Shown here: piece by piece, positions 1-6,910 of the stretch
How the letters are laid out: each line of letters opens with the position of its first letter
Numbering within the stretch: position 1 is the first letter of the stretch
Virus record (IMG/VR): IMGVR_UViG_3300009183_000292
Location: 1 to 28,295 of that record
From: a virus
DNA length: 28,295 nt
Reading direction: 5' to 3' (one strand)
The notes under the pieces: model-generated
Seen by the model: the letters and a program-made list of their open reading frames with translations, nothing else
The model's database searches: none
Told to the model about the DNA's origin: nothing
Position numbers and translations under genes: made by a program

Positions 1-1
1 A

Positions 2-1234
2 CGTCTTGTTGCTGGTATTGGTGCATCTATTTATGAACTAACTAATGCTAAGGGTTCGTCTCACGCATTACCTGCGGCTACATACACACACCCTAATACT
101 GATTGGGTATGGTCATCTATCTCTGAAGGTGGCTCTGCCATCTATGCTGCTGGTTACCTTGGCGGTAACTCTGCCATTTACAAGTTTGTTCTATCTACTG
201 TTGGTGTTATGCCCACCCTTACATCAGGAATTGTGGCAGCACAACTGCCTATTGGCGAAATAGTTTATAAGATCGAGTCGTACCTTGGTTACCTTATGAT
301 TGGTACTAATAAAGGTATGCGTGTGGCTACCATTTCAGATACAACTGGTGATCTATCTTATGGTCCACTTATATTTGAAGACACTAATGGTATCCGTGAC
401 TTTGCTTTCCGTGATAAATATGTTTGGGCTGCAGGCACAGTCAATGGTTACGCTGGTTTATATCGTATTGATTTAGGCGTAGAGATTGAATCTTTACGCT
501 TTGCTTATGCTAAAGATGCATATTTTAATGGTGCTACTGGTTACGCAACTAGCGTAGATTTTGTAGGTAATACAGACCAGATAGCCTTTACTACATCAGG
601 CAGCAATGGCATAGCCATACAATCAACTACTGTTTTATCAACAACTGGTTCTATAACTACAGGTAAGATTAGATATTCTACTTTAGAACCTAAAAACTAT
701 AAGCGTCTTATTGCACGTGGTACATTCACATCTGGTGACTTTACCTTGTCATCTCTTGCTACAGAAGCATCTGGAAATGAAACACAGTATGACCATATTA
801 GTTATAATATAGGTGTAGCCCCAGTAGAAGTAACTACAACTCAACCTGAAGTAGCACAAGAGTTTCTTGCATATAAGTTTACATTTAATCGTGATACTAC
901 AGATACTACTACTGGTCCAATTTTTAAGGGCTATCAGGCTAAAGCAACTATTGCTACACCACGTCAACGTATAATCCAGTTCCCTGTTTTTTGTTTTGAT
1001 ATAGAAACTGATAGGTTTAATACTGTAATTGGTTATGATGGCAGAGCATATGCTCGCATACAATTATTAGAAGAGATTGAAAAGACAGGTGACGTGCTTA
1101 CTTGGCAAGACCTGACAACAGGAGAATCACAGCAAGCAGTAATACAGCAGGTTACATTCACTCGTATGACACCACCTGATAAGCGCTTTGATGGCTTTGG
1201 TGGGGTTGTAGAAATTACTATCAGAACGGTATAA
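2..1234 (+). CDS. C-terminal part of a probable tail/fibre-like structural protein (5' end outside window)
   Basis: The reading frame is open from the second base of the window, so an internal ATG at 209 is not the real start and the gene is cut by the window edge. About 410 residues are visible. They are rich in Gly, Thr, Ser, Tyr and aromatic residues, with repeated short strand-like stretches such as GYLMIGTNKGMRVATI and KYVWAAGTVNGYAGLYRID, which resemble blades of a beta-propeller. The last 150 residues look like a separate domain that begins after a Thr-rich linker. No enzyme motif was seen. It sits immediately before small membrane genes and the endolysin, the usual place for the last tail or receptor-binding genes of a tailed phage. 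The structural role is inferred from position and composition, because no family was recognised. A non-structural exported protein is possible. Confidence 0.6.
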   Translation, partial: RLVAGIGASIYELTNAKGSSHALPAATYTHPNTDWVWSSISEGGSAIYAAGYLGGNSAIYKFVLSTVGVMPTLTSGIVAAQLPIGEIVYKIESYLGYLMIGTNKGMRVATISDTTGDLSYGPLIFEDTNGIRDFAFRDKYVWAAGTVNGYAGLYRIDLGVEIESLRFAYAKDAYFNGATGYATSVDFVGNTDQIAFTTSGSNGIAIQSTTVLSTTGSITTGKIRYSTLEPKNYKRLIARGTFTSGDFTLSSLATEASGNETQYDHISYNIGVAPVEVTTTQPEVAQEFLAYKFTFNRDTTDTTTGPIFKGYQAKATIATPRQRIIQFPVFCFDIETDRFNTVIGYDGRAYARIQLLEEIEKTGDVLTWQDLTTGESQQAVIQQVTFTRMTPPDKRFDGFGGVVEITIRTV

Positions 1235-1238
1235 CATC

Positions 1239-1436
1239 ATGACACCACAAGATTGGGCTGCATTTGCTCTCTCAATCACATCCCTTATAGGAGCATTTGC
1301 TCTTATGATTCGCTGGATGGTTAAGCATTACCTAGCAGAACTTAAGCCTAATGGTGGTAGCAGTGTATCTGATCGACTCAACCGAGTTGAAACTCGTGTT
1401 GATGATATTTATAGAATGTTATGTGAGAAAGAATAA
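1239..1436 (+). CDS. Small single-span membrane protein, holin-like candidate
   Basis: This encodes 65 residues. Residues about 8-28 (FALSITSLIGAFALMIRWMV) form one hydrophobic membrane span. A charged C-terminal half follows, with a heptad-like segment (VSDRLNRVETRVDDIYRML) that could be a short coiled coil. Small phage proteins with one span and a coiled-coil tail are often found beside endolysins, where they act as holins or holin partners. The gene starts 4 bases after the tail-like gene ends and its stop overlaps the ATG of the next small gene, so it belongs to the tail-lysis transcription unit. Holin function is inferred from size, topology and place only. An alternative is a membrane-anchored virion or lysis-accessory protein. 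Confidence 0.7.
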   Translation: MTPQDWAAFALSITSLIGAFALMIRWMVKHYLAELKPNGGSSVSDRLNRVETRVDDIYRMLCEKE

Positions 1437-1525
1437 TGAGCACTGCACCATATCCGCAACCTGATTGGACACCAAGTAAAGATCCAACTGCTATTCCTTA
1501 TGAAGATGATGAGGATGACGATTAA
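1436..1525 (+). CDS. Tiny acidic-tailed hypothetical protein (29 aa)
   Basis: The ATG overlaps the stop of the preceding membrane protein by one base (TAATG), which suggests coupled translation. The 29-residue product is Pro-rich at first and ends in an almost uninterrupted acidic run (EDDEDDD). No family was recognised. The open frame fills the gap up to the ribosome-binding site of the next gene, and its start-stop overlap is the main reason to call it. Similar tiny acidic ORFs are common in phage lysis regions, but this could also be a chance ORF. Confidence 0.45.
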   Translation: MSTAPYPQPDWTPSKDPTAIPYEDDEDDD

Positions 1526-1543
1526 CTAACCCGAAAGGTACAA

Positions 1544-2863
1544 GTGAAACTTCCCCGTTTACTTGCAGTTTGGTTTCTTGTATTAGGAACTTCTTTTTTC
1601 TTTATGCCTACAGCAGAAGCAGTATCACCAGAGTTAATGGCTAGAAATGTAACAATTATTTGTGCCAACCCTGCTGGTGAAACCTATACCGCACTTACTG
1701 GGTGGGATGCAGACAACTCTTACTTCAATGGCAAGGGTGACATTGCAAGATTGTTTTGCGAAGGTGGATTTATTGGTCAATGGACAACCTACATCAGTGA
1801 TAACTACACAGGTATTGGTAGATATTATAACGGTATAGCACCAGCCCCTACTGTAAGTCCCAGTCCAGAGCCAAGTGCTGCTCCCGAACCCTCACCTTCT
1901 CCAACTCCAAGCGAGACTCCAACACCCGTAGTTGAGTCTGCGACTCCTGTAGTTGAGACACCAACTCCTGTTTTAACGCCTTCTCCTGAACCTGAGCCAT
2001 TACCCAGCCCAGAAGAAACCCAAACAGTAACCATAGTGGAGACACCTACTGCTCCTTCCGAAACTTCAACTGCTCCTTCTGAACCCGTTCCATCCGAACC
2101 TCAACCAGAACCAGTAGTAGTAATCCAGCCCCAACCAGTAGTGGTACCACCACCACCAGAAATTGTTGAACCATTGCCTACTCCTCAGCCTGAACCTGAA
2201 GTAGAGCCTGAACCTGTTCCTGAGCCAGAGCCAGAAGCCCCTCCAGTGCCCGTAGAAGAGCCACCTGCTCTTGTTGAGGAGCCTCCTGCACCCGTAGAAG
2301 AGGAAGAACCTCCTGTACCTGTAGAAGAGCCTCCTGCGGAGGCAGAAGAACCTCCCGCTGAGGAAGTTCCTGCTCCTGTAATTCCTGAACCTGCTCCTGA
2401 ACTTGCACCTGAACCTCCTGTTGAAGAACCTGAACCACCAGTTGTGGCTACGGAAGATTCTACACCAGAAGAACGAGAAGTGGTAGCAAAAGCGGTCATT
2501 GAAGCAGCACAAGGCGAGCCAGTAACAGCCCAAGCAATTCAAGATGCTGGCTTAACCTATGAAGACTTACCACCTGAGACACCAGTTGAGGTGCGTAAAG
2601 ATGAAAATGGTAATGAAGTTGTAATTACAGCCGAAGTTGCTGCTGCATTGGTAATACTTAAGAGTCCAGCCGCCCTTATTGAAGCAATCTTTACTGACCC
2701 AAAGCAAGCCCTTCTTGCAATTACAAGCATCGGTGCTGATATGTCAGATGAAGAAAGAGAAGAATCAGAAAAGATCATTGTCGCATCAGTTATTGCTGGA
2801 CAGGCTGCGGTTAACGCAGCAAGTATGGCAGGAGCAGCAGCAGCCTATAGGAGAAAACCATGA
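1544..2863 (+). CDS. Exported Pro/Glu-rich rod protein with C-terminal hydrophobic segment
   Basis: A GTG start is preceded by an AAAGG ribosome-binding site. The 439-residue protein begins with a typical signal peptide (basic MKLPR, hydrophobic core, AEA cleavage site near residue 26). Residues 27-100 form a small domain with two cysteines (C40, C72) that could form a disulfide outside the cell. Residues 100-302 are a low-complexity Pro/Glu/Ser/Thr/Val stretch of SPSPEP, PEPEPE and VEEPPAP-like repeats, expected to be an extended rod. Residues 303-439 form a mixed domain ending in an Ala-rich hydrophobic segment (about 411-434) with a basic YRRKP tail. It lies between a membrane protein and the endolysin, so a role at the cell envelope during lysis or in surface change is likely. 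No family was recognised. A wall-spanning lysis or exclusion protein is a hypothesis only. Confidence 0.85.
   Translation: MKLPRLLAVWFLVLGTSFFFMPTAEAVSPELMARNVTIICANPAGETYTALTGWDADNSYFNGKGDIARLFCEGGFIGQWTTYISDNYTGIGRYYNGIAPAPTVSPSPEPSAAPEPSPSPTPSETPTPVVESATPVVETPTPVLTPSPEPEPLPSPEETQTVTIVETPTAPSETSTAPSEPVPSEPQPEPVVVIQPQPVVVPPPPEIVEPLPTPQPEPEVEPEPVPEPEPEAPPVPVEEPPALVEEPPAPVEEEEPPVPVEEPPAEAEEPPAEEVPAPVIPEPAPELAPEPPVEEPEPPVVATEDSTPEEREVVAKAVIEAAQGEPVTAQAIQDAGLTYEDLPPETPVEVRKDENGNEVVITAEVAAALVILKSPAALIEAIFTDPKQALLAITSIGADMSDEEREESEKIIVASVIAGQAAVNAASMAGAAAAYRRKP
1840..2452 (+). repeat. Degenerate Pro/Glu-coding tandem repeats
   Basis: Within the exported rod protein, short units recur imperfectly in tandem. 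Near 1855-1995 they encode SP-SPEP and TPVVE, and at about 2245-2370 they encode VEEPPAP-like units whose DNA repeats as variants of gtagaagagcctcctg. The repetition explains why several long antisense open frames appear here. They are by-products of the biased codons. Confidence 0.8.
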
Positions 2864-3030
2864 AGAAAGTAATCAGAGATATGGTTGAACAACTATGGAC
2901 TTTACTAGGCATGTTTATTGCTTGGGTAGTCCTTGATGGTTCAGCCAAAACCGTAGTTGGCTATGCAATTGCTGGAACACTAATTGCATGGGCAGTTACT
3001 TATCCACTACGCAACGGAGATGACAAGTGA
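2860..3030 (+). CDS. Small membrane protein, holin-like candidate (56 aa)
   Basis: The ATG overlaps the TGA of the rod protein gene (ATGA), and its own TGA overlaps the GTG of the endolysin gene (GTGA), so the three genes are translationally coupled. The 56-residue product has a short amphipathic start (MKKVIRDMVEQL), then two hydrophobic stretches (LLGMFIAWVVLDG and VVGYAIAGTLIAWAVTYPL) that could span the membrane, and ends with a charged RNGDDK tail. Size, two-span topology and direct coupling to an endolysin fit a small holin. That role is inference, and the first small membrane gene (1239-1436) and the last one (3504-3695) compete for it. Confidence 0.72.
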   Translation: MKKVIRDMVEQLWTLLGMFIAWVVLDGSAKTVVGYAIAGTLIAWAVTYPLRNGDDK

Positions 3031-3491
3031 CAATTGAATACAGTCAAAATGGTTGGGTAGCATCTAAAGATAAAGAAGCAATTAACATTAAACATTTTCC
3101 TGTTGCTGGAACAAAAATTAAATTACAGTGCAACGAGATATGTGGTCCAGTATTAGCAGCATTTGCTGCTGAGTTTCATACTAAAGTTGAACCTCTTGAA
3201 GAAGGCGAGTTTGATGATTGGTCATATGCATATCGTCAAGTTCGTGGTCAGACAGATAACTTATCTAACCATTCATCTGGTACGGCAATAGACCTAAACG
3301 CAGTCAAGCATCCGCTTGGTAAGGAAAATACCTTTACTGTTGAACAGCGTAAGGTATTAGATATTCTTTGCAAGAAGTATGGGTTACGCGCTGGCTATAC
3401 CTATAAGACTCGCAAAGATGATATGCACTTTGAGATAGTAGAAACACCTGAACAAGTAAAAGCACGTGTAATCAAAATGAAACTAAAGTAA
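3027..3491 (+). CDS. Endolysin, M15-family peptidoglycan peptidase (VanY/L-Ala-D-Glu peptidase-like)
   Basis: The gene has a GTG start inside a GTGA overlap with the upstream membrane gene. The 154-residue protein carries the zinc peptidase M15 signature: SNHSSGTAIDLN at residues 80-91 gives ligands H82 and D89, and DDMHFEIV at 131-138 gives the third ligand, H134. Family members are metallopeptidases that cut D,D or L-Ala-D-Glu bonds in the peptide part of peptidoglycan. Here the enzyme should degrade the host wall at the end of infection. There is no signal peptide, so it would need a holin to reach the wall, and small membrane genes lie on both sides. No separate wall-binding domain is visible, and the length fits a single catalytic domain. 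The exact bond cut cannot be told from the sequence. Confidence 0.88.
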   Translation: MTIEYSQNGWVASKDKEAINIKHFPVAGTKIKLQCNEICGPVLAAFAAEFHTKVEPLEEGEFDDWSYAYRQVRGQTDNLSNHSSGTAIDLNAVKHPLGKENTFTVEQRKVLDILCKKYGLRAGYTYKTRKDDMHFEIVETPEQVKARVIKMKLK

Positions 3492-3503
3492 AGGAACTTC
3501 CCA

Positions 3504-3695
3504 ATGAACCAAGAAAAAATAAAGCAAATTGCCCTTACATACCTACGCTCAGCAGCCGCTGTAGCCGCAGGACTTTATATGACTGGCGTTCACGACCCTA
3601 AGGTATTGGCATCAGCCTTTGTTGCTGGTCTTGTAGGTCCTGTTCTTAAGGCACTTGACCCATCAGCAAAAGAGTTTGGTATTACCAAGAAGTAA
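3504..3695 (+). CDS. Small membrane-associated protein at end of lysis cassette (63 aa)
   Basis: The start follows a purine-rich AAGGAAC site by a few bases. The 63-residue product has a basic N-terminus, a hydrophobic segment at about residues 14-26 (YLRSAAAVAAGLYMTGV), and a second Ala/Val/Gly-rich stretch (VLASAFVAGLVGPVLKAL) before a charged tail (KEFGITKK). Two weak spans suggest a holin or small membrane protein. It is the last plus-strand gene before the terminator at 3714-3757. No named family was recognised. Its size and place are like those of many short proteins found next to endolysins in aquatic actinophage genomes. Confidence 0.7.
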   Translation: MNQEKIKQIALTYLRSAAAVAAGLYMTGVHDPKVLASAFVAGLVGPVLKALDPSAKEFGITKK

Positions 3696-3713
3696 TACTT
3701 ATAGAAATAGAAG

Positions 3714-3757
3714 CCCCCGCTCAGGTACTTTAACCTACCTGGCGGGGGTCTTTTTTT
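3714..3757 (+). terminator. Strong rho-independent terminator between convergent gene sets
   Basis: CCCCCGC-T-CAGGTA pairs with TACCTG-GCGGGGG over 13 base pairs with one bulged T at 3721 and an 8-base loop. TC and a run of seven T follow directly. It ends the plus-strand tail-lysis unit. On the other strand the same stem is followed by a weaker T-rich stretch, so it may also stop the leftward unit. The stop codon of the WhiB gene falls in its T run. Confidence 0.93.
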
Positions 3758-4016
3758 ATTTGTATGTAGAGTGCATTGGTATTGGCGTTATATTAAGTTG
3801 TCGTCTTAAACCATATCGTTGACCTTCAGTAGTGTTACCCCAGTAACCCAACACATTATATTTAAGTGCATAGTCAAGACATTCTTTTTTTACTAAACAA
3901 TTGCCACAAATAGTTTTAAGTGCTTTTATTTCTTTGTAAGTGCCACTTCCATCTGGTACAAAAAACAATTCAGTATCTGTTGACTCGCAATTAGGTGTGT
4001 CACTGGGTCTAAACAT
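3756..4016 (-). CDS. WhiB-family iron-sulfur transcriptional regulator
   Basis: The 86-residue protein has the full WhiB signature. Four cysteines, C10, C37, C40 and C46 (CGNC then KKEC), would hold a [4Fe-4S] cluster. The conserved turn GYWGNTTEGQR follows at 57-67, and then a basic segment (RYGLRRQL) that contacts DNA. WhiB proteins are essentially confined to Actinobacteria and their phages. They bind the primary sigma factor's region 4 and alter promoter choice, and phage copies can repress host whiB genes. It is the last gene of the leftward unit, directly after the FmdB-like gene, whose TAA abuts its ATG. A sigma-like factor lies about 340 bases upstream, so the two may together shift transcription during infection. 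The family call is firm; the target genes are unknown. Confidence 0.95.
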   Translation of the reverse strand: MFRPSDTPNCESTDTELFFVPDGSGTYKEIKALKTICGNCLVKKECLDYALKYNVLGYWGNTTEGQRYGLRRQLNITPIPMHSTYK

Positions 4017-4178
4017 TTATCCCCCTGTTGAATAGAATCCTGGACCGTTAAATTTAACGGCTACGCTAGACCATACACGGGTCATAGTTCCATTACAAGT
4101 GGTACACATTGGTGGTATGTTTTCATTTGTTTCTATAACTGTAGTGCAAGTCTCACATTTAAAATCGTATGCAGGCAT
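4017..4178 (-). CDS. FmdB-type zinc-ribbon small protein (53 aa)
   Basis: This short gene encodes 53 residues that match the FmdB zinc-ribbon pattern. The start MPAYDFKCETC supplies the first CxxC pair (C8, C11), and MCTTCNG supplies the second (C25, C28). The closing VKFNGPGFYSTG resembles the usual family ending. FmdB-like proteins are small putative regulators that bind one zinc, and their molecular role is poorly known. The ATG shares a base with the TAA of the upstream zinc protein gene and the stop abuts the WhiB start, so all three are probably co-translated. The family call is from motif and order; the regulatory role is inference. Confidence 0.82.
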   Translation of the reverse strand: MPAYDFKCETCTTVIETNENIPPMCTTCNGTMTRVWSSVAVKFNGPGFYSTGG

Positions 4179-4375
4179 TATTCACAATCCATCCAATCCA
4201 TTGGTGTTGGTGCTGTTGTTATAGTTCCACAATCCTTACACTTTTGTGCAAGATCATACCAAGAAATCTCTCTTGATTCCCAATCCCACATCACAGTAAG
4301 TTCAAACATAAGACAGCCACATATACAAGCAAAGGCTGGCTCTCCTCTTAAGTCATTCAACCTTAGAGTCCTCAT
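4178..4375 (-). CDS. Small zinc-binding-like hypothetical protein
   Basis: The open frame starts at a GTG at 4396, but the ATG at 4375 is preferred because GGAG lies about 11 bases before it and it reduces overlap with the sigma-like gene to 23 bases. The 65-residue product has two cysteine pairs, CICGC near residue 17 and CKDC near residue 46, with many aromatics between them (MWDWESREISWYDL). This suggests a small zinc ribbon. Its stop overlaps the ATG of the FmdB-like gene by one base. No named family was recognised. Small zinc proteins of this kind often bind nucleic acids or RNA polymerase, but nothing here shows which. Confidence 0.72.
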   Translation of the reverse strand: MRTLRLNDLRGEPAFACICGCLMFELTVMWDWESREISWYDLAQKCKDCGTITTAPTPMDWMDCE

Positions 4376-4976
4376 CTGTTTGCGGTCTCCATCCACCTAA
4401 ATGTTTTATAAGAGAACCAATTGCACGTTGAACTTTCATACGTGCACCATCAGGTGTGCTGTCCATATCTTTTGCAAGCAATGTCCAGTCAGGTTGTTCT
4501 ATACTAAATCGTAAACGTAATATGTTTTGTTTTGTTTCAGACAATTTGTAGTAGCCTGCTGCTATGTCAGACCTTAACGATAACCAATTGTTACCATCTG
4601 AAATCTCACTTGTTTTGACCGTGTCACCCAAGTCTTTAATTTTTGTAGGTATTTCATAGGATTCTCCTATGATCGAGGGAAGAAAAACTTCTATAACTGA
4701 CACATCATAGTAGTATAAATCGGACATATCGTACCCGATTTTCTTTGCTTTTTCTTTTTCGCAGAACTTAAGTGCTGCATTGCGTAGCGATTTAGCAATA
4801 AGTTTATCTCGATCTTTTTGTTTTAACTCAGACCACTCTTTATACTTACGTGGGTGTCCTACAAACCATACCCACAACTCTTGCCCTATGTCATCACGCT
4901 CCACCATTGTATAGCGTCTTGCATATTCTGTGGCAAGTGTCTGTACTAAATCATTGTACTCATCAATGTAATTCAT
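4353..4976 (-). CDS. RNA polymerase sigma-70-like factor
   Basis: The 207-residue protein has two parts typical of short sigma factors. Residues about 8-75 look like region 2, with a helical YARRY segment and RDDIGQELWVWF resembling the core-binding helix. Residues about 145-195 look like region 4: KLSETKQNILRLRF followed by a helix-turn-helix (DWTLLAKDMDSTPDGARMKVQRAIGSL, split here by its turn). The linker is acidic. Such factors direct host RNA polymerase to phage promoters. It lies in the leftward unit near the WhiB gene, and its ATG overlaps the stop of the phosphoesterase gene by one base. The sequence is divergent, so a related DNA-binding protein without sigma activity is possible. 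Confidence 0.72.
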   Translation of the reverse strand: MNYIDEYNDLVQTLATEYARRYTMVERDDIGQELWVWFVGHPRKYKEWSELKQKDRDKLIAKSLRNAALKFCEKEKAKKIGYDMSDLYYYDVSVIEVFLPSIIGESYEIPTKIKDLGDTVKTSEISDGNNWLSLRSDIAAGYYKLSETKQNILRLRFSIEQPDWTLLAKDMDSTPDGARMKVQRAIGSLIKHLGGWRPQTDEDSKVE

Positions 4977-5725
4977 TACGGAATGATTACCTCGCCGTTA
5001 ACAATTGGAACAGCAAATGGTGTAACTTTACGATTGTGTTCTACTAAGATGCCAATACCATGCTGCCAGTTAGCGCTGCCTGATGTTAAGTAACTAGCCT
5101 GCTTTACATCCATCATGTGTCCAACTTCAAGACCATACAATGTATTAGTCTTACCATAAAAACCAGTGGTTTCATGTTGCAAACCCACGCGATGCGTATG
5201 TCCACATACTACTGACTTGCCTAAACGTTTTGCTAAATTTAATGCAGTAGCCCCTGGAGCACGGTTAAGTACACCTTCATCTCCGTGTGCCATGACCCAA
5301 CCTGGAAGTAACTCATGCATTTTATGTAGGTAATTAATTTTTAGTTTTTCATAGCCAAGTAGTTGTTCAATCTCTAATGACTTGAGTGACATAAATGCTG
5401 GCGCATACTTGCGCATGTATGTATCTATGCGGTCAGTATGATTACTGCGTTGAATGTAAAATGGCTTGTTACCCAGTGCTTTGCGGTAACGAGCCATTGT
5501 GTCGTGCGTTAAATCAATACCATCTTGTAGTGTTTCTGCGTATTCTCCTGCCATACCTTTGTTCCAACGACTAGGTTCGGGTGCATCTAGTTCGTCTCCA
5601 ACACACCAGAGTTCATCTGGTTTATAATCTTGGATAAATTCTAGTGTGGCATCTACGGTTTTATTATGTTGATAGGGTATCTGAAGATCGCTGAGAACCA
5701 CTACCCTCTTTGTTTTGCTTACCAT
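4976..5725 (-). CDS. Calcineurin-like metallophosphoesterase
   Basis: The 249-residue protein has the ordered metal-site motifs of the superfamily: LSDLQ at 11-15 (D13, with Q in place of the usual H), GDELD at 43-47, SNHTDR at 94-99 (N95, H96), AHGDEG at 146-151, and CGHTHR at 174-179. These hold two metal ions and hydrolyse phosphoesters, and phage members are thought to act on nucleic acids or nucleotides. The start at 5725 is supported by GGAAGG eight bases upstream, which forces a 62-base overlap with the end of the Nmad1 gene. The first motif begins at residue 11, so a much later start would destroy the site. The substrate is unknown. Replacement of the first His by Gln is known in phage relatives but may alter metal preference. 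Confidence 0.88.
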   Translation of the reverse strand: MVSKTKRVVVLSDLQIPYQHNKTVDATLEFIQDYKPDELWCVGDELDAPEPSRWNKGMAGEYAETLQDGIDLTHDTMARYRKALGNKPFYIQRSNHTDRIDTYMRKYAPAFMSLKSLEIEQLLGYEKLKINYLHKMHELLPGWVMAHGDEGVLNRAPGATALNLAKRLGKSVVCGHTHRVGLQHETTGFYGKTNTLYGLEVGHMMDVKQASYLTSGSANWQHGIGILVEHNRKVTPFAVPIVNGEVIIP

Positions 5726-6005
5726 TAGGTATACCTTCCCATTGTCCGCGTTGGACTAGTAACCCGATTATGGCATAATTTGCTAGGTCAATCAGTGTAT
5801 CTTCTACGCTTTCGTAGTTCGGCGTGTCGCCTGTATCTACTAGGTTGTTAAGCCTAGCCAACTTGTCATACATGCGTACCCTTAGCCCATTCATAGGGCC
5901 ACCTGGGGCTGCTGCTATGTTCATTGGTCCATAGTCAGCATGCTTTCTAAACATAATGGTGCATAGTTCACCAAGGATTTTTTCTACATCTTCAGGATTT
6001 TTCAT
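5664..6005 (-). CDS. Nmad1/DUF1599-like small protein, possible nucleotide-modification associated
   Basis: The 113-residue protein matches the compact pattern of the DUF1599/Nmad1 group. A KHADYGPMNI segment near residues 21-30 is followed by LRVRMYDKLARLNNL at about 41-55 and then ESVEDTLIDLANYAIIGLLV at about 65-84. The paired acidic and helical signatures resemble all-alpha NTP-pyrophosphohydrolase-type proteins. The domain was linked to DNA base modification by genome-context studies; no reaction has been shown here. Its last 20 codons overlap the phosphoesterase gene in another frame, and that tail (GKQNKEGSGSQRSSDTLST) is low-complexity, as expected where the overlap constrains it. The family is fairly sure; the function is not. 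Confidence 0.77.
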   Translation of the reverse strand: MKNPEDVEKILGELCTIMFRKHADYGPMNIAAAPGGPMNGLRVRMYDKLARLNNLVDTGDTPNYESVEDTLIDLANYAIIGLLVQRGQWEGIPNGKQNKEGSGSQRSSDTLST

Positions 6006-6312
6006 TTAGTATCTCCTTTAGTGTTGAGTCAAGGTCTTTCATAGATTCTTTGACTGCCATTTCTTCCCATACCAACTCGGCACCATTTGTAGGTATGGCT
6101 GATATTATAGCAGCAGTCATGATTAAGTATTCTTTGGCTACCTCTGGCTCGCTATCTATGGAGTCGTACACATCCCTAAGCACATCAATAATGTTTAATA
6201 CTTTGTCTTCTGATACAGGTATACCGATTGAAAACTTTTGATGATCTATATGATCCCAAAATGTTTCATCAAATGGCAACGCACTCTCTGATTCGTTGGT
6301 CAATCCACTCAC
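5992..6312 (-). CDS. Hypothetical acidic protein
   Basis: The frame encodes up to 106 residues from a GTG at 6312, which overlaps the primase 3' part by 44 bases. A GGGA site lies directly before that GTG, and a TTG three codons later has better spacing from it, so the true start is uncertain by a few codons. The protein is acidic and mostly helical by composition (VLNIIDVLRDVYDSIDSEPE and MAVKESMKDLDSTLKEIL). No motif or family was recognised. Its end overlaps the start of the Nmad1 gene by 14 bases, in keeping with the packed leftward unit. It may be an accessory to its neighbours in DNA metabolism, but nothing in the sequence shows this. Confidence 0.68.
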   Translation of the reverse strand: MSGLTNESESALPFDETFWDHIDHQKFSIGIPVSEDKVLNIIDVLRDVYDSIDSEPEVAKEYLIMTAAIISAIPTNGAELVWEEMAVKESMKDLDSTLKEILNEKS

Positions 6313-6910
6313 TCCCTTGTTTAATCATCATACTATTTACATCTTCGCCATCTGGCATAGAGATAATGTTTACATTACCTAGTTCTCTACTAATCTTTTT
6401 ACCAAACTCAAGACCTGCTGGGTCTCCGTCCGCAAGAACTATTACAACTTCAAAGTCATCTAGTATTTTAGCGTAGTGTGGCTTCCAGTTGTTAGCCCCT
6501 GGAATACCTATTGTTGCATGCATAGTTTTAACTGACATCATAATACAATCGAACTCACCTTCGGTGACGCAGATATATTTATCTGCAACAAAGCAAGCCT
6601 GTGTATTAAACATGGTTGTCTTAGCACCAATCAAGCCCATGTACTTAGGGTCTTCGTTATGCATGCTACGGAATCTAATATCAACTACACCTGACGGTGT
6701 AATGTATGGGATAGCAAGCCGTCCTTTGTATGCTTCATGTCCTGGAAGTGGGTCTTCTACCACTCCCAAGTGAAATATGCTTGCCTCTTCTACCGAGAGA
6801 TGACGGTTTAACAGATAATCTTTTGCGTTCTCTATCTTGCTCGCGTATCTCTGTGTTGCCTGTAGTAAGAACTGACGCTGCGAACTTGAGAGCCTCACGA
6901 TAATCACCAC
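6269..6910 (-). CDS. DNA primase, TOPRIM part (3' part of a primase split over two frames)
   Basis: The frame encodes the catalytic half of a bacterial/phage DnaG-type primase. DYLLNRHLS at 31-39 opens the recognisable region, and KGRLAIPYITPSG matches the basic subdomain. TOPRIM follows, with EGEFD at 117-121, GIPGANNW at 135-142 and the metal-binding DGDPAG at 161-166. The first 29 residues, read from a GTG at 6910, overlap the zinc-finger frame and do not look like primase. Shifting by one base at the A4 run (6821-6824) joins this frame smoothly to the upstream frame. So it is either produced by frameshifting, translated separately from an internal start, or split by an indel. It would make RNA primers for replication with the nearby ATPase. 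No separate helicase-binding domain is visible. Confidence 0.85.
   Translation of the reverse strand: MVIIVRLSSSQRQFLLQATQRYASKIENAKDYLLNRHLSVEEASIFHLGVVEDPLPGHEAYKGRLAIPYITPSGVVDIRFRSMHNEDPKYMGLIGAKTTMFNTQACFVADKYICVTEGEFDCIMMSVKTMHATIGIPGANNWKPHYAKILDDFEVVIVLADGDPAGLEFGKKISRELGNVNIISMPDGEDVNSMMIKQGSEWIDQRIRECVAI

Noticed and set aside
749-1063. Minus-strand frame of 104 residues opposite the tail-like gene
   Set aside because: It lies inside a long well-formed plus-strand gene and has a Cys/Ile/Ser-rich product typical of an antisense shadow.
209-1234. ATG at 209 as the start of the tail-like gene
   Set aside because: The same frame is open to the left edge with similar composition, so the gene starts outside the window.
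1825-2542. Several minus-strand frames within the Pro/Glu rod gene
   Set aside because: They result from the biased codons of the tandem repeats. Their products are low-complexity Gly/Ser, Gln/Val or Arg/Phe, and none has a supported start.
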